Source: CBDESN01 sp965242495 (GTDB lineage Bacteria; Pseudomonadota; Alphaproteobacteria; MPNO01). From it: a stretch of 64,000 nucleotides of DNA. The stretch is taken from contig OZ251446.1 of assembly GCA_965242495.1 (NCBI GenBank), positions 2,728,001-2,792,000 on the forward strand, read 5' to 3'. Both the position numbers and the translations under genes were made by a program. Numbering within the stretch: position 1 is the first letter of the stretch; each line of letters opens with the position of its first letter. Shown here in pieces: positions 46,746-54,700 of the stretch. The notes below the pieces were generated by a model that was not told the DNA's origin, did no database searches, and was given only the letters and a program-made list of their open reading frames with translations.

Positions 46746-47600
46746 ATGAAAACGATTGCGACGATCAACTTCAAGGGCGGCGTCGGCAAGACGACCGTCA
46801 CTTGGTGTCTGGGAGACGTGCTTTCGACGTTCGATGCTTCCCAGGTCCTCCTGTTCGATCTCGATGCGCAAATGTCTCTCACGCAGGCGATCGCATTGGA
46901 TGCCGATGGGGGATCTTCGGAGAGATTCCATAAATGGCGCGAAGGAGCCATTGCGAACGACAGAAGTATTTTCTCCGTCCTCTGTCGACATTTGGAAGGA
47001 GATCTGACGAAATTTCAGCCCGATAATGGATTTGTATTCAGGCACAAACGCAATTATCACTTTGTTCCTTCGACGGAACAACTATATTGGCTTGAACTCG
47101 AAAATCCGAATCCTGGAAAAGGGAAATTCTTCGTCAAGAATCTTCTAGGCAGAATTAAAGGATCCCCACACCTTCCAGGATACGACTACGTTCTGTTCGA
47201 TTGCCCGCCGTCTTTCACGATCATGTCGTACAGCGTTCTTACCTGTTGCGATCTCGTTCTGATTCCGTTCAATCCGGACTTCTTCGCCGCCAGCGGCATC
47301 GGTCTTTTGATCGCTGGCTTGCGCCAACAGATACAGCCCCATCCGCTGCCCCGGTTGGGCGTGTTCGCGAACCGAGTGCGCACCCATGGTCAACCCACAA
47401 AGGCGGCGCAGGGTTGGATCGGCGACGTCCGCAATGCTTGCGAACGGGCCGGCGCGCAGAACGATCTCGACGTCCGTTTTATGGACACATGGATTCCCGA
47501 CCGCGCTTCCCTGCGCGACGCGATAACGAACAGGAGGACGCCGCCCGAACTCGAGGGCTGCTTCAGGTCGCTCTGGAGCGAAGTGAGGAGAATGCTATGA
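46746..47600 (+). CDS. ParA/MinD-family partition-type ATPase
   Basis: A 284-residue P-loop ATPase with the deviant Walker A KGGVGKTT (residues 10-17; signature lysine at 10), switch I/A' DLDAQMSLTQ and Walker B VLFDCPPS. ParA proteins position plasmids, chromosomes or large complexes using a nucleoid gradient. Central codons (about 46960-47180) are clearly more AT-rich than the surrounding DNA, pointing to horizontal origin. It overlaps a small second gene by an ATGA, the usual order parA-partner. No ParB with a CTPase domain and no parS-like repeats are visible nearby, so this is not the chromosomal parAB locus. Confidence 0.88.
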   Translation: MKTIATINFKGGVGKTTVTWCLGDVLSTFDASQVLLFDLDAQMSLTQAIALDADGGSSERFHKWREGAIANDRSIFSVLCRHLEGDLTKFQPDNGFVFRHKRNYHFVPSTEQLYWLELENPNPGKGKFFVKNLLGRIKGSPHLPGYDYVLFDCPPSFTIMSYSVLTCCDLVLIPFNPDFFAASGIGLLIAGLRQQIQPHPLPRLGVFANRVRTHGQPTKAAQGWIGDVRNACERAGAQNDLDVRFMDTWIPDRASLRDAITNRRTPPELEGCFRSLWSEVRRML

Positions 47601-48040
47601 GGCCGGACGACGACATCCGCGCGGAAGATCGGAACGAGCTGGAATATCTCGCGCTCGAACTGTCGGAGGTCAAGGGCGTCCTGCGCGAACTGTCGCAGCA
47701 GCTGCTGCGAATCGAGAGGCGGTTGCGGGCGGCGTTGCCTCCGCCCGATAAATCGGCGCAACCGGCTCGCGGGAAGCGTATCGACGAAGACGCCGCGCGC
47801 CGCCTCATCGACCGCTTGACCGAACGGGCCGGGGCGGGCGAACGGATCGAAAGCGAGCTCCGGCGCATGACGGTCAAGGGAGAGCTGACGGCCTTGGCCA
47901 GGAGTCTGGGAATGACCAACGCCAGACTGCCGCCCAAAGACGACCTCGTCCGCCGCATCTCGACCCGGCTTCGCCAGGGCGCCTCCGTCGCCAGCGGCAT
48001 CCAGGAAGGCGCGCGGGAGAACAGCCGGCGCGTGGCTTGA
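47597..48040 (+). CDS. Small partner protein of the ParA-like ATPase, unknown
   Basis: A 147-residue hydrophilic protein beginning MRPDDDIRAEDRNELEYLAL, with a predicted coiled coil at ~12-50 (LELSEVKGVLRELSQQLLRI). A C-terminal helical segment follows (ELTALARSLGMTNARLPPKD then DLVRRISTRLRQG), which could be a small DNA-binding or Rho-N/SAP-like helical motif. The ATGA overlap with parA and the GAGGAG upstream support a real gene. By position it could be a ParB-like adaptor or cargo linker. No family is recognised. Confidence 0.65.
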   Translation: MRPDDDIRAEDRNELEYLALELSEVKGVLRELSQQLLRIERRLRAALPPPDKSAQPARGKRIDEDAARRLIDRLTERAGAGERIESELRRMTVKGELTALARSLGMTNARLPPKDDLVRRISTRLRQGASVASGIQEGARENSRRVA

Positions 48041-48065
48041 CGGCCGCCCGACGCCGGGGGCCGTT

Positions 48066-49163
48066 CTGACGCTCGTCGGCCTGCTCGCCGTCGCCGTCGG
48101 CGTCTGCGCCCTGTCGGCCGCGCTGACCCGGCTGACGCTGGGGGCCGGGATCCTGGCGGTCCCCAACCCGCGGTCGTCGCATTGCCGGCCGGTCGCCACC
48201 GGCGGCGGGATCGGCCTCGCCGTCGCGGCGGCGGCGGGGCTCGGCGCCGCCTGGCTCGCCGCCGGGCGGGCGGGGGGCGCGCCGGGCGGGGCGACGGCCG
48301 TCGTCGCGGTCGCCGCGGCCCTGGGGCTGGCCTTGGTGGGCCTCGCCGACGATCTCGGCCGGGTGCGGCGGCGCAGCGTCAAATTCGCCGCCCAGCTCGC
48401 CGCCGGCGCCGCGCTCGTCGCCTGCGGGGCGGTCTTCTCCCGCCTGTCCTTGCCGGGGGTGGGGACGGTCGAGCTCGGCCCGTGGGCCGGCCCCGTCACC
48501 CTCGTCTGGGTCGTCGCCATGACCAATGCGTTCAACTTCATGGACGGTCTCGACGGCCTCGCCGGCGGCTGCGCCGCCCTCGCCGCCGCCGTCTTCGCCC
48601 TCCTCGCCTGGCTGGCCGGGGCGGGGCCGGCCGCCGCCGCCGCCGTCGTCCTGGCCGCCGCGGTCCTGGGCTTCCTGCCGTTCAACCTGCCGCGCGCGCG
48701 CATCTTCATGGGCGACGCCGGCAGCCAGTTCCTGGGCTTCGCCTTCGCCGCCCTGGCCGCGGCCGCGGCGGCGGACGTTGGCGCGGCGGGGGGCGCGGGA
48801 GGCGGCGCGGAGGGGCGCGCGGAAGGCGGCGTGCCGCCGCTGGCGATGCCGCTGCTGTTCCTGGGATTCCTCTTCGACACCGGGCTTACGATCCTTCGCC
48901 GCCTCGCCGCCGGGCGCAACGCGCTCGATGCCCATCGCGGCCATCTCTATCAGCTCCTCAACCGGCTCGGCGCCTCCCATGCCCGGGTCGGCCTGCTGCA
49001 TTACGCGATGACGCTGCTGCACGGGGCCGGCGCGCTGTGGCTGATCGAACTCGCCCCGGCCCAGCGCGGCGCGGCGTTCCTGCCCTTCCTCGCCCTCCAG
49101 CTCCTGTATGCGGCGCTGGTGCTGCGCGCGGCCGGCCGGGCCGGGCTGCTGGCGCGCGATTGA
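48066..49163 (+). CDS. GT4-family polyprenyl-phosphate sugar-1-phosphate transferase (WecA/MraY-like)
   Basis: A polytopic inner-membrane enzyme that loads a UDP-sugar phosphate onto undecaprenyl phosphate to start an envelope glycan. Family signatures are in order: ILAVPNPRSSHCRPVATGGG, VGLADDLG (Mg-binding DD), NAFNFMDGLDGLAGG, FMGDAGSQFLGF and HRGHLYQLL. That is about 10 hydrophobic segments over roughly 360 residues. The frame is open and homologous back to about 48066, where only a CTG (or nearby unusual codon) is available after GGGGG; the first ATG/GTG/TTG in frame (TTG 48333) would remove essential N-terminal helices. The start is therefore uncertain. Functionally it fits with uppP and the glycosyltransferase fusion elsewhere in the window. 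Confidence 0.85.
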   Translation: MTLVGLLAVAVGVCALSAALTRLTLGAGILAVPNPRSSHCRPVATGGGIGLAVAAAAGLGAAWLAAGRAGGAPGGATAVVAVAAALGLALVGLADDLGRVRRRSVKFAAQLAAGAALVACGAVFSRLSLPGVGTVELGPWAGPVTLVWVVAMTNAFNFMDGLDGLAGGCAALAAAVFALLAWLAGAGPAAAAAVVLAAAVLGFLPFNLPRARIFMGDAGSQFLGFAFAALAAAAAADVGAAGGAGGGAEGRAEGGVPPLAMPLLFLGFLFDTGLTILRRLAAGRNALDAHRGHLYQLLNRLGASHARVGLLHYAMTLLHGAGALWLIELAPAQRGAAFLPFLALQLLYAALVLRAAGRAGLLARD

Positions 49164-49199
49164 GCCGCCGCGGAACCCGCCGCGGGATCGGCCGCGGGG

Positions 49200-49817
49200 T
49201 CAGCGGCCGGGCCGGATGTCGATCACCCGCGCCGCCCACTCGATGCGCACGTCCTTCATCGGCGGGGCGTTCCAGCTCTCGAGGGTGAACAGGCCGTCCG
49301 CGTCCCCCGGGCGCAGCTCCTTGATCAGCGTCGGCCCGTCGCCGGCGATCCGGACCACGCAGAGTTCGCCCAGGCAGGCGGGCGGCACGCCGTCCTGGTC
49401 GCGCGAATAGAACACCAGCCAGCCGTCGCGCAGCGGGCGCATCGAATCGCCGCGCACGCGGACGGCCACCATCGGCCCCTCGCGCCGGACCGGCGGATCG
49501 ACCTCGTCGAGCCCCTGCCCCAACACGTGGTCGTCATAGGGAAAGACCCGCCCGCCGGCCCCGGCGTAGCCGACCACCGGCACCGCCTCCGAGCGCCGCG
49601 GCCGGCCCAGCAGCAACGCCAGCCGGTCCGCCGGATAGGACGCGCGCGCGGCCAGTTCGTACAGCCGGGCGAGCGAGGCGCGGTCGGGGTCGTCGCGCCC
49701 GCGCTCCCAGCGGCTCACGCTCGGCTGGGTGACGCCGATCTCCTCGGCGAGCCGCTGCTGGTTGAGGCCCAGATGCGTCCGCAACCCCCGGACCCAGTTC
49801 GCTGTCGAGGACGACAT
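49200..49817 (-). CDS. XRE-HTH / S24 peptidase-type (CI/LexA-like) transcriptional repressor
   Basis: A 205-residue repressor. An N-terminal lambda-type helix-turn-helix (~8-62: LGLNQQRLAEEIGVTQPSVSR) is joined to an S24 self-cleaving domain with an Ala-Gly cleavage site around residues 85-88 (GYAGAGG), nucleophile Ser125 (VRGDSMRPL) and general base Lys166 (LIKEL). Such proteins are inactivated by RecA-dependent autocleavage after DNA damage. It is divergent from a GcrA-like gene across a 100-bp region with paired 17-bp operator-like sites, so it probably represses itself and that gene. No phage structural genes are nearby. Confidence 0.9.
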   Translation of the reverse strand: MSSSTANWVRGLRTHLGLNQQRLAEEIGVTQPSVSRWERGRDDPDRASLARLYELAARASYPADRLALLLGRPRRSEAVPVVGYAGAGGRVFPYDDHVLGQGLDEVDPPVRREGPMVAVRVRGDSMRPLRDGWLVFYSRDQDGVPPACLGELCVVRIAGDGPTLIKELRPGDADGLFTLESWNAPPMKDVRIEWAARVIDIRPGR

Positions 49818-49859
49818 GACCGCCAGTATCGGCGACCGGCGCCGGGCGCGCAAGAAAAA

Positions 49860-49912
49860 ATATACGCCATGCGCATTTTTTTTGCTTGCCGTCTTATTCG
49901 CACAGCGTATAT
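49860..49912. promoter_or_regulatory. Paired inverted 17-bp operators and divergent promoters
   Basis: ATATACGCCATGCGCAT (49860-49876) and, inverted, ATATACGCTGTGCGAAT (complement of 49896-49912) agree at 14 of 17 positions. The right site overlaps the -10 TATATT (49908-49913) of a promoter with TTGCCG at 49886-49891 and a 16-nt spacer, placing transcription start at about the ATG of the plus-strand gene (near-leaderless). The left site overlaps TATATT on the minus strand. The layout fits control by the S24 repressor. Confidence 0.62.
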
Positions 49913-49920
49913 TCACCTCC

Positions 49921-50226
49921 ATGGAGATCCTCCCCCTCGACGATTCCCATCTGTGGCGCCGGCTCGACGACGACGGACCGTTCCTCGGCCTGCCGCAACC
50001 GATCCCCCCGGTCCCGCCGCCCGCAGACCCGCTGGACCCGCAATTCCCGCAGGGCTGCCGCTTCATCGACGGCGACCCGGCGGAGCCGGGCTGGGGCTAT
50101 TGCCGCGCGCCGATCCACCGCCGGTCGCTGTGCCGGGCGCATTTCGACCTCTGCTACCGGCCGCCGAACGACCGGCGGCTGGCCCGGCTGTGGGCGCTGG
50201 CCCGGGAGGCCGGCGCGACGGACTGA
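49921..50226 (+). CDS. Small Cys-rich protein resembling the GcrA C-terminal motif
   Basis: A 101-residue protein with four cysteines in GCRFIDGDPAEPGWGYCRAP ... SLCRAHFDLCYRPP. The C-x(n)-DP-x(n)-YC-x-AP-x(n)-C-x-x-H pattern resembles the C-terminal region of alphaproteobacterial GcrA-type regulators, probably a metal-binding or sigma70-contacting module. The N-terminal DNA-binding part of GcrA is absent. No ribosome site is seen, matching a near-leaderless promoter. It is likely controlled by the divergent S24 repressor. It could be a small SOS-like regulated adaptor; function unproven. Confidence 0.6.
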   Translation: MEILPLDDSHLWRRLDDDGPFLGLPQPIPPVPPPADPLDPQFPQGCRFIDGDPAEPGWGYCRAPIHRRSLCRAHFDLCYRPPNDRRLARLWALAREAGATD

Positions 50227-50255
50227 TCCGCGCCGGGCTTGCCGCCGCGCCTTTC

Positions 50256-50385
50256 CCGTGCGATTCTGCGCCGCCGGGAGGATCTTCATGCCGCTCGCTC
50301 CGCTGGCCGGAACCCGCGACGCGCCCTTTCCCGCGCAGTGCGCCGCCGGGAGTATCTCCATGCCGCTCGCCTCGCTCGCGAGGCG
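50256..50385. repeat. Two imperfect direct repeats of about 60 bp
   Basis: CCTTTCCCG..., then GCGCCGCCGGGAGGATCTTCATGCCGCTCGC in the first unit and GCGCCGCCGGGAGTATCTCCATGCCGCTCGC in the second, lie between the GcrA-like gene and the transporter. Each unit carries a GGAG-ATG-like start region but no sustained open frame. Confidence 0.6.
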
Positions 50386-50435
50386 CCGCCCGCGCGACGC
50401 CGCAACCGGCGCTCCGGCGTCCTGACGGGCGGGGC

Positions 50436-51680
50436 GTGGCCGCGGTCCAGCCCGTCCTGGGCCTCGCCGTCCTGATCGGGTTCGCCTGGCTGATCGGCGA
50501 GGACCGCCGCGCCTTCCCGTGGCGGACCGCGGCGATAGGCCTCGCCGCCCAGCTGGGGCTCGCTCTGCTGCTGCTGCGGCTGCCGGCGGCGCAGGCGGCC
50601 TTCGCCGGCCTCAACGACGTCGTGCTCGCCCTCCAGACCGCGACCGAGGCGGGGACGACGCTGGTCTTCGGCTTCCTCGGCGGCGGCCCGCCGCCCTTCC
50701 AGGAGACCCATCCCGGCGCCGCCTTCGTGCTCGCCTTCCGCGCCCTGCCGCTGGTGCTGCTGATGAGCGCCCTGTCCGCCCTCCTCTACCATTGGCGCGT
50801 CCTGCCCTGGGTGGTGCGCGGTTTCGCCTGGGCGTTGAGCCGGGGGCTCGGCGTCGGCGGCGCGGCGAGCTTCGCCACCGCCGGCAACGTCTTCGTCGGC
50901 AACGTCGAGGCGCCGTTGCTGATCCGCCCCTATCTCGACCGGATCGACCGCGCCGACCTGTTCGTTGTCATGGTCGCCGGCATGGCGACGATCGCCGGCA
51001 CCGTGTTCGCGCTCTACGCAACGCTGCTCCGCGACGTCGTCCCCGACGCCGCCGGCCAGCTGCTGGCGGCGTCGGTGGTCAGCGCCCCGGCCGCGGTGGT
51101 GGTCGCGCGGATCATGGCGCCGGGCGCGGACGGCCGCGCGGACGGCCGCATCGAGATCGAGCGGCGCTACGACAACGCCATGGACGCCGTCACCCGGGGG
51201 ACGATCGACGGGCTGCGGCTGCTCGCCTACATCGTCGGCATGGTGCTGGTGCTGGTGGCGCTGGTGGCGCTGGCGAACCTCCTGCTCGGCGTCCTGCCCG
51301 ACGTCGCCGGCGCGCCGCTGACCCTCCAGCGGATGCTGGGATGGCTGCTGGCCCCGGCGGCGTGGCTGATGGGCGTCCCCTGGGAGGAGGCCGCCGCCGC
51401 CGGCCGGCTGCTCGGAGCCAAGATCGTCCTCAACGAGCTGGTGTCCTATATTGAACTGGCGCGGCTGCCGGCCGGCGAGCTCGGCGAACGCGGCCGGCTG
51501 ATCATGACCTGGGCGATGTGCGGCTTCGCCAATTTCGGCGGGCTCGGGGTGATGATCGGCGGGCTCGGGGCCATCGCCCCGTCGCGGCGGGACGAGATCG
51601 TCCGGCTCGGCGTGAAGGCCCTGATCGCCGGCAATCTCGCGACCTGCATGACCGGCGCCGTCGTCGCCTTGCTGATCTGA
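50436..51680 (+). CDS. Concentrative nucleoside transporter (NupC/CNT family)
   Basis: A 414-residue polytopic symporter that imports nucleosides with H+ or Na+. Conserved landmarks are FGFLGGGPPPFQETHPGAAF-VLAFRALP, the gate region VGGAASFATAGNVFVGNVEA then PLLIRPYL, and the late NELVSYIELARLP and TWAMCGFANFGGLGVMIGGL. The start is the GTG at 50436 after GGGCGGGG; no ATG precedes conserved sequence. The autotransporter gene follows after only 21 bp with AGGAG, suggesting co-transcription. Confidence 0.92.
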   Translation: MAAVQPVLGLAVLIGFAWLIGEDRRAFPWRTAAIGLAAQLGLALLLLRLPAAQAAFAGLNDVVLALQTATEAGTTLVFGFLGGGPPPFQETHPGAAFVLAFRALPLVLLMSALSALLYHWRVLPWVVRGFAWALSRGLGVGGAASFATAGNVFVGNVEAPLLIRPYLDRIDRADLFVVMVAGMATIAGTVFALYATLLRDVVPDAAGQLLAASVVSAPAAVVVARIMAPGADGRADGRIEIERRYDNAMDAVTRGTIDGLRLLAYIVGMVLVLVALVALANLLLGVLPDVAGAPLTLQRMLGWLLAPAAWLMGVPWEEAAAAGRLLGAKIVLNELVSYIELARLPAGELGERGRLIMTWAMCGFANFGGLGVMIGGLGAIAPSRRDEIVRLGVKALIAGNLATCMTGAVVALLI

Positions 51681-51701
51681 ACGCAACGCAGGAGTCCTCG
51701 C

Positions 51702-54700
51702 ATGTTGTCGTCCACCACCTCCCCCCGGAACCTTCGTGACGGAGCGCCGGTCCGAGATGGGCGCGCCTCGCGCCGTTCCGGCCCCGCCGGGTCCGTTTCC
51801 GCCGCCCTCGCCCTGGGGTGCGCCGCCGCGTTGGTTCTCGGCGCGGGAGGGGCGGCGGCCCAGAACCTGTGCGCGGGCGACGTCGTGGCCGACCGCACGT
51901 CGATCGTCGTATGCGACCGCGCCGCCGGCGAGACGAGAGACGTCCACATCAACCTCCGCAACCCCGACATCGCGCTGACGGGCTTCAACGAGTCCCCCGT
52001 CACCGCCGACACCTACGGCGTGGGGAGCGTCACCATCGAGGTGACGGGCGGCTCCCTGTCGTCCTCGGGCAACTGGGCGAAAGGCATCCGCAGCTGGAGC
52101 AACGGCGGAAGCGGCGACGTCGCCGTCACGGTGAAGGACGTCGACATCACGACGGCCAACGACAACGGCAACGCCGTATACGTCCGTCGCCAGGCCGGGA
52201 CCGGCGACATCAAGATCGACGTGTCGGGCGGCGTCCTCACGACGACGGGAGGAGGCGTCAGCCAGGGCATCACCGGCTGGGCGCAGGTCGCGGGCGACAT
52301 CGATATCGACGCGAAGGACGTCGTCATGAGGACGGAGGGAGCCAACTCCCTCGGCATCTTCGGCTATCAACAGGGTCCAACGGGAGACGTCGACGTCGCC
52401 GTTCAGGGCGGCTCCATCGAGACGAACGGCTTCCTCGCCCACGGCGTCTATAGCGGGAAAATCGGCGGGACCGGAAACGCCGGCTTGAGCGTGTCGGGCG
52501 CCTCCGTCACGACCCGGGGCCGATTCACCCGCGCCGTCAACGGCGTCTCATCGGGCGAGGGCGACGTCACGGTCGACGTATCGGGCGAAGCCGTCGTCGT
52601 GGCGGAAGGCGAGGGCAGCGTCGGCGTCTATCTGCTTCACGTCGGCAACGGCTCCGGCCATGCGACGATCGGCGCCGCGGCGCGGACCGCGGCGCCCTTC
52701 GGCAACGGCGTCTACGGCCGGCTGATGCCCTCCGCGAACGCGGCGGGGCGCATCGTCATCGACGCGCGGGGCCGGATCGAGGCCCGGAACGCGGGCGTTC
52801 TCGCCTGGGCCGAGCCCCGGAGCGGCTCCACCTTCGGAGAAGGAAACGAGGCCGCGGACGAGACGGCCGGAACCGCGCCCATGATTCACGTCGCCTCCAG
52901 CGACGACGTCACGGTCGGCGAGGGCGTGATGGACGCTTATGTCCGCGCGGCGGTCGCGGGCGACGACGGGACGCTTCAGGCGGGCGAGCAGGCCGTCCTC
53001 GACGCCATCGAGGGAGACGATTCGGACGCGCTGGACACGGCGCTGGGCGCGCTTCCCGATGATTACGACGACGCCTGGAAGGCGCGCATGCGGGCCTTCC
53101 GGGTCGGGCGCGGCGCGGAGCGGACGGATCACCATGGCTCCCAGGGAAACGCTCCGGGGGCCAACGCCAGACTGGCGGAGGAGGCGGCGGTCGAGATTCT
53201 GGACATCCCCCGGGCGGGTATCCGCGCCATGGCGCTTTCCCACACCGAGATAGCGGATTACGTCCGGCGCGGCGGCTTCGGCGGGTCGCTCTCGGACGAC
53301 GAGCGGACGGTGCTGGCGGCCGTCCTGACGGGCCGCGGCCTGGAGGCGGCGCTCGCCGCGCTTCCCGCCGACTATACCGACTCCTGGAAGGACGGCGTCC
53401 GGCTGCGCGCCATGAGCTACAACGCCGGCGACATCCAGGTGGACGTCGCCGGAGGGACGATCACCGCTGACGGCGACGGCGTTCACGCGCGCTACGTCGT
53501 CGCGCACGACCGCAACGGCGCCATCGCCGTGACCGTGGCCGAGGGCGCGAGCGTCGCCGGCGGGCGCCACGGCGTCTTCGTCGGCGGGGCGGGCCTGGAC
53601 GACGACGGCCTGCGCGCCCATACGGTGACGGTGAACGGCGCGGTCATGGGCGGGACCGGCGCGGGCGTCTATCTGGACGGCTGCGGAACGGTGACGATCG
53701 GCGAGAACGGGCGCGTGAGCGCGGCCTCGGGCGTCGGCATCCTCTCCGACGGCGCGGGCGACTTCTACGCGACGGTGGCCGGCGCGGTGGAGGGCGACGT
53801 CCGCAGGACGGGCGGCGGCGACATGAGCGCGACCGTCTCGGGCGCGGTGGAGGGCGACCTTCTCGTCCAGGGCGGCGGCGATTTGAGCGCGACGGTGTTG
53901 GGCATGGTGAAGGGCGACCTCCGCGCGATGGACGGCGGCGCCCTGACGGTGGACGTGATGGAAGGCGGCGTGGTGACGGGAACGGTCCACGATCCCGTCG
54001 GCCCGCTGACGGTGCGCGGCGGCGTCGGGCGGCTTCTCTACGGCAACGGCGCGACGGTCACGGTGGCCAGGACGGGCCGGCTCACCGGCGTCGAGGGCGA
54101 GGCGCTCCGCAGCGCGGCCGGAGACCTGGACGTGACCGTGGCGGGGACGGTCGCCGGCGACCTCCGCGCCCCGACCGGCGGCGCGTTGACGCTGGACGTG
54201 CAGGAAGGCGGCGCCGTCGCCGGAACCGTCCACGATCCCGTCGGCCCGCTGACGGTGCGCGGCAGCGTCGGGCGGCTGCTCTACGGCAACGGCGCGACGG
54301 TCACGGTGGCCGCCACCGGCAGGCTCACCGGCGTCGAGGTCGAGGGCCGGCGCGAGGCGCTCCGCAGCGAAGCCGGAGACCTGACCCTGACCGTGGCCGG
54401 GATGGTCGCCGGCGACGTCGTCGGGGAGGGCGACGGCGACTTGCGCGCGACGATCTCGGGCATGATCGCCGGCGACGTTTTCGGCCGCGGCGCGGGCGAA
54501 CACGTCGTCACGGTGGCTGCGGGCGGGGCGGTGACGGGCGTCATCCATCTGGCTGCCAGCGCGGTGAGGGTGGACGGCGCGGCCGGGCGCGTACAGTTCG
54601 ACCGGGGCGGCGCGGTGACGGTCGGCGGGACCGGCCGGATCACGGGCGTCGACGGGGTTGCGGTCCGCAACGCCGCCGGCGAGCTGAGCGTAACGGTGGC

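Noticed and set aside
46746..48040. Chromosomal parAB and origin region
   Set aside because: There is no CTPase-type ParB, no parS-like palindromes, no gidA/gidB or dnaA neighbours, and the base composition is atypical.
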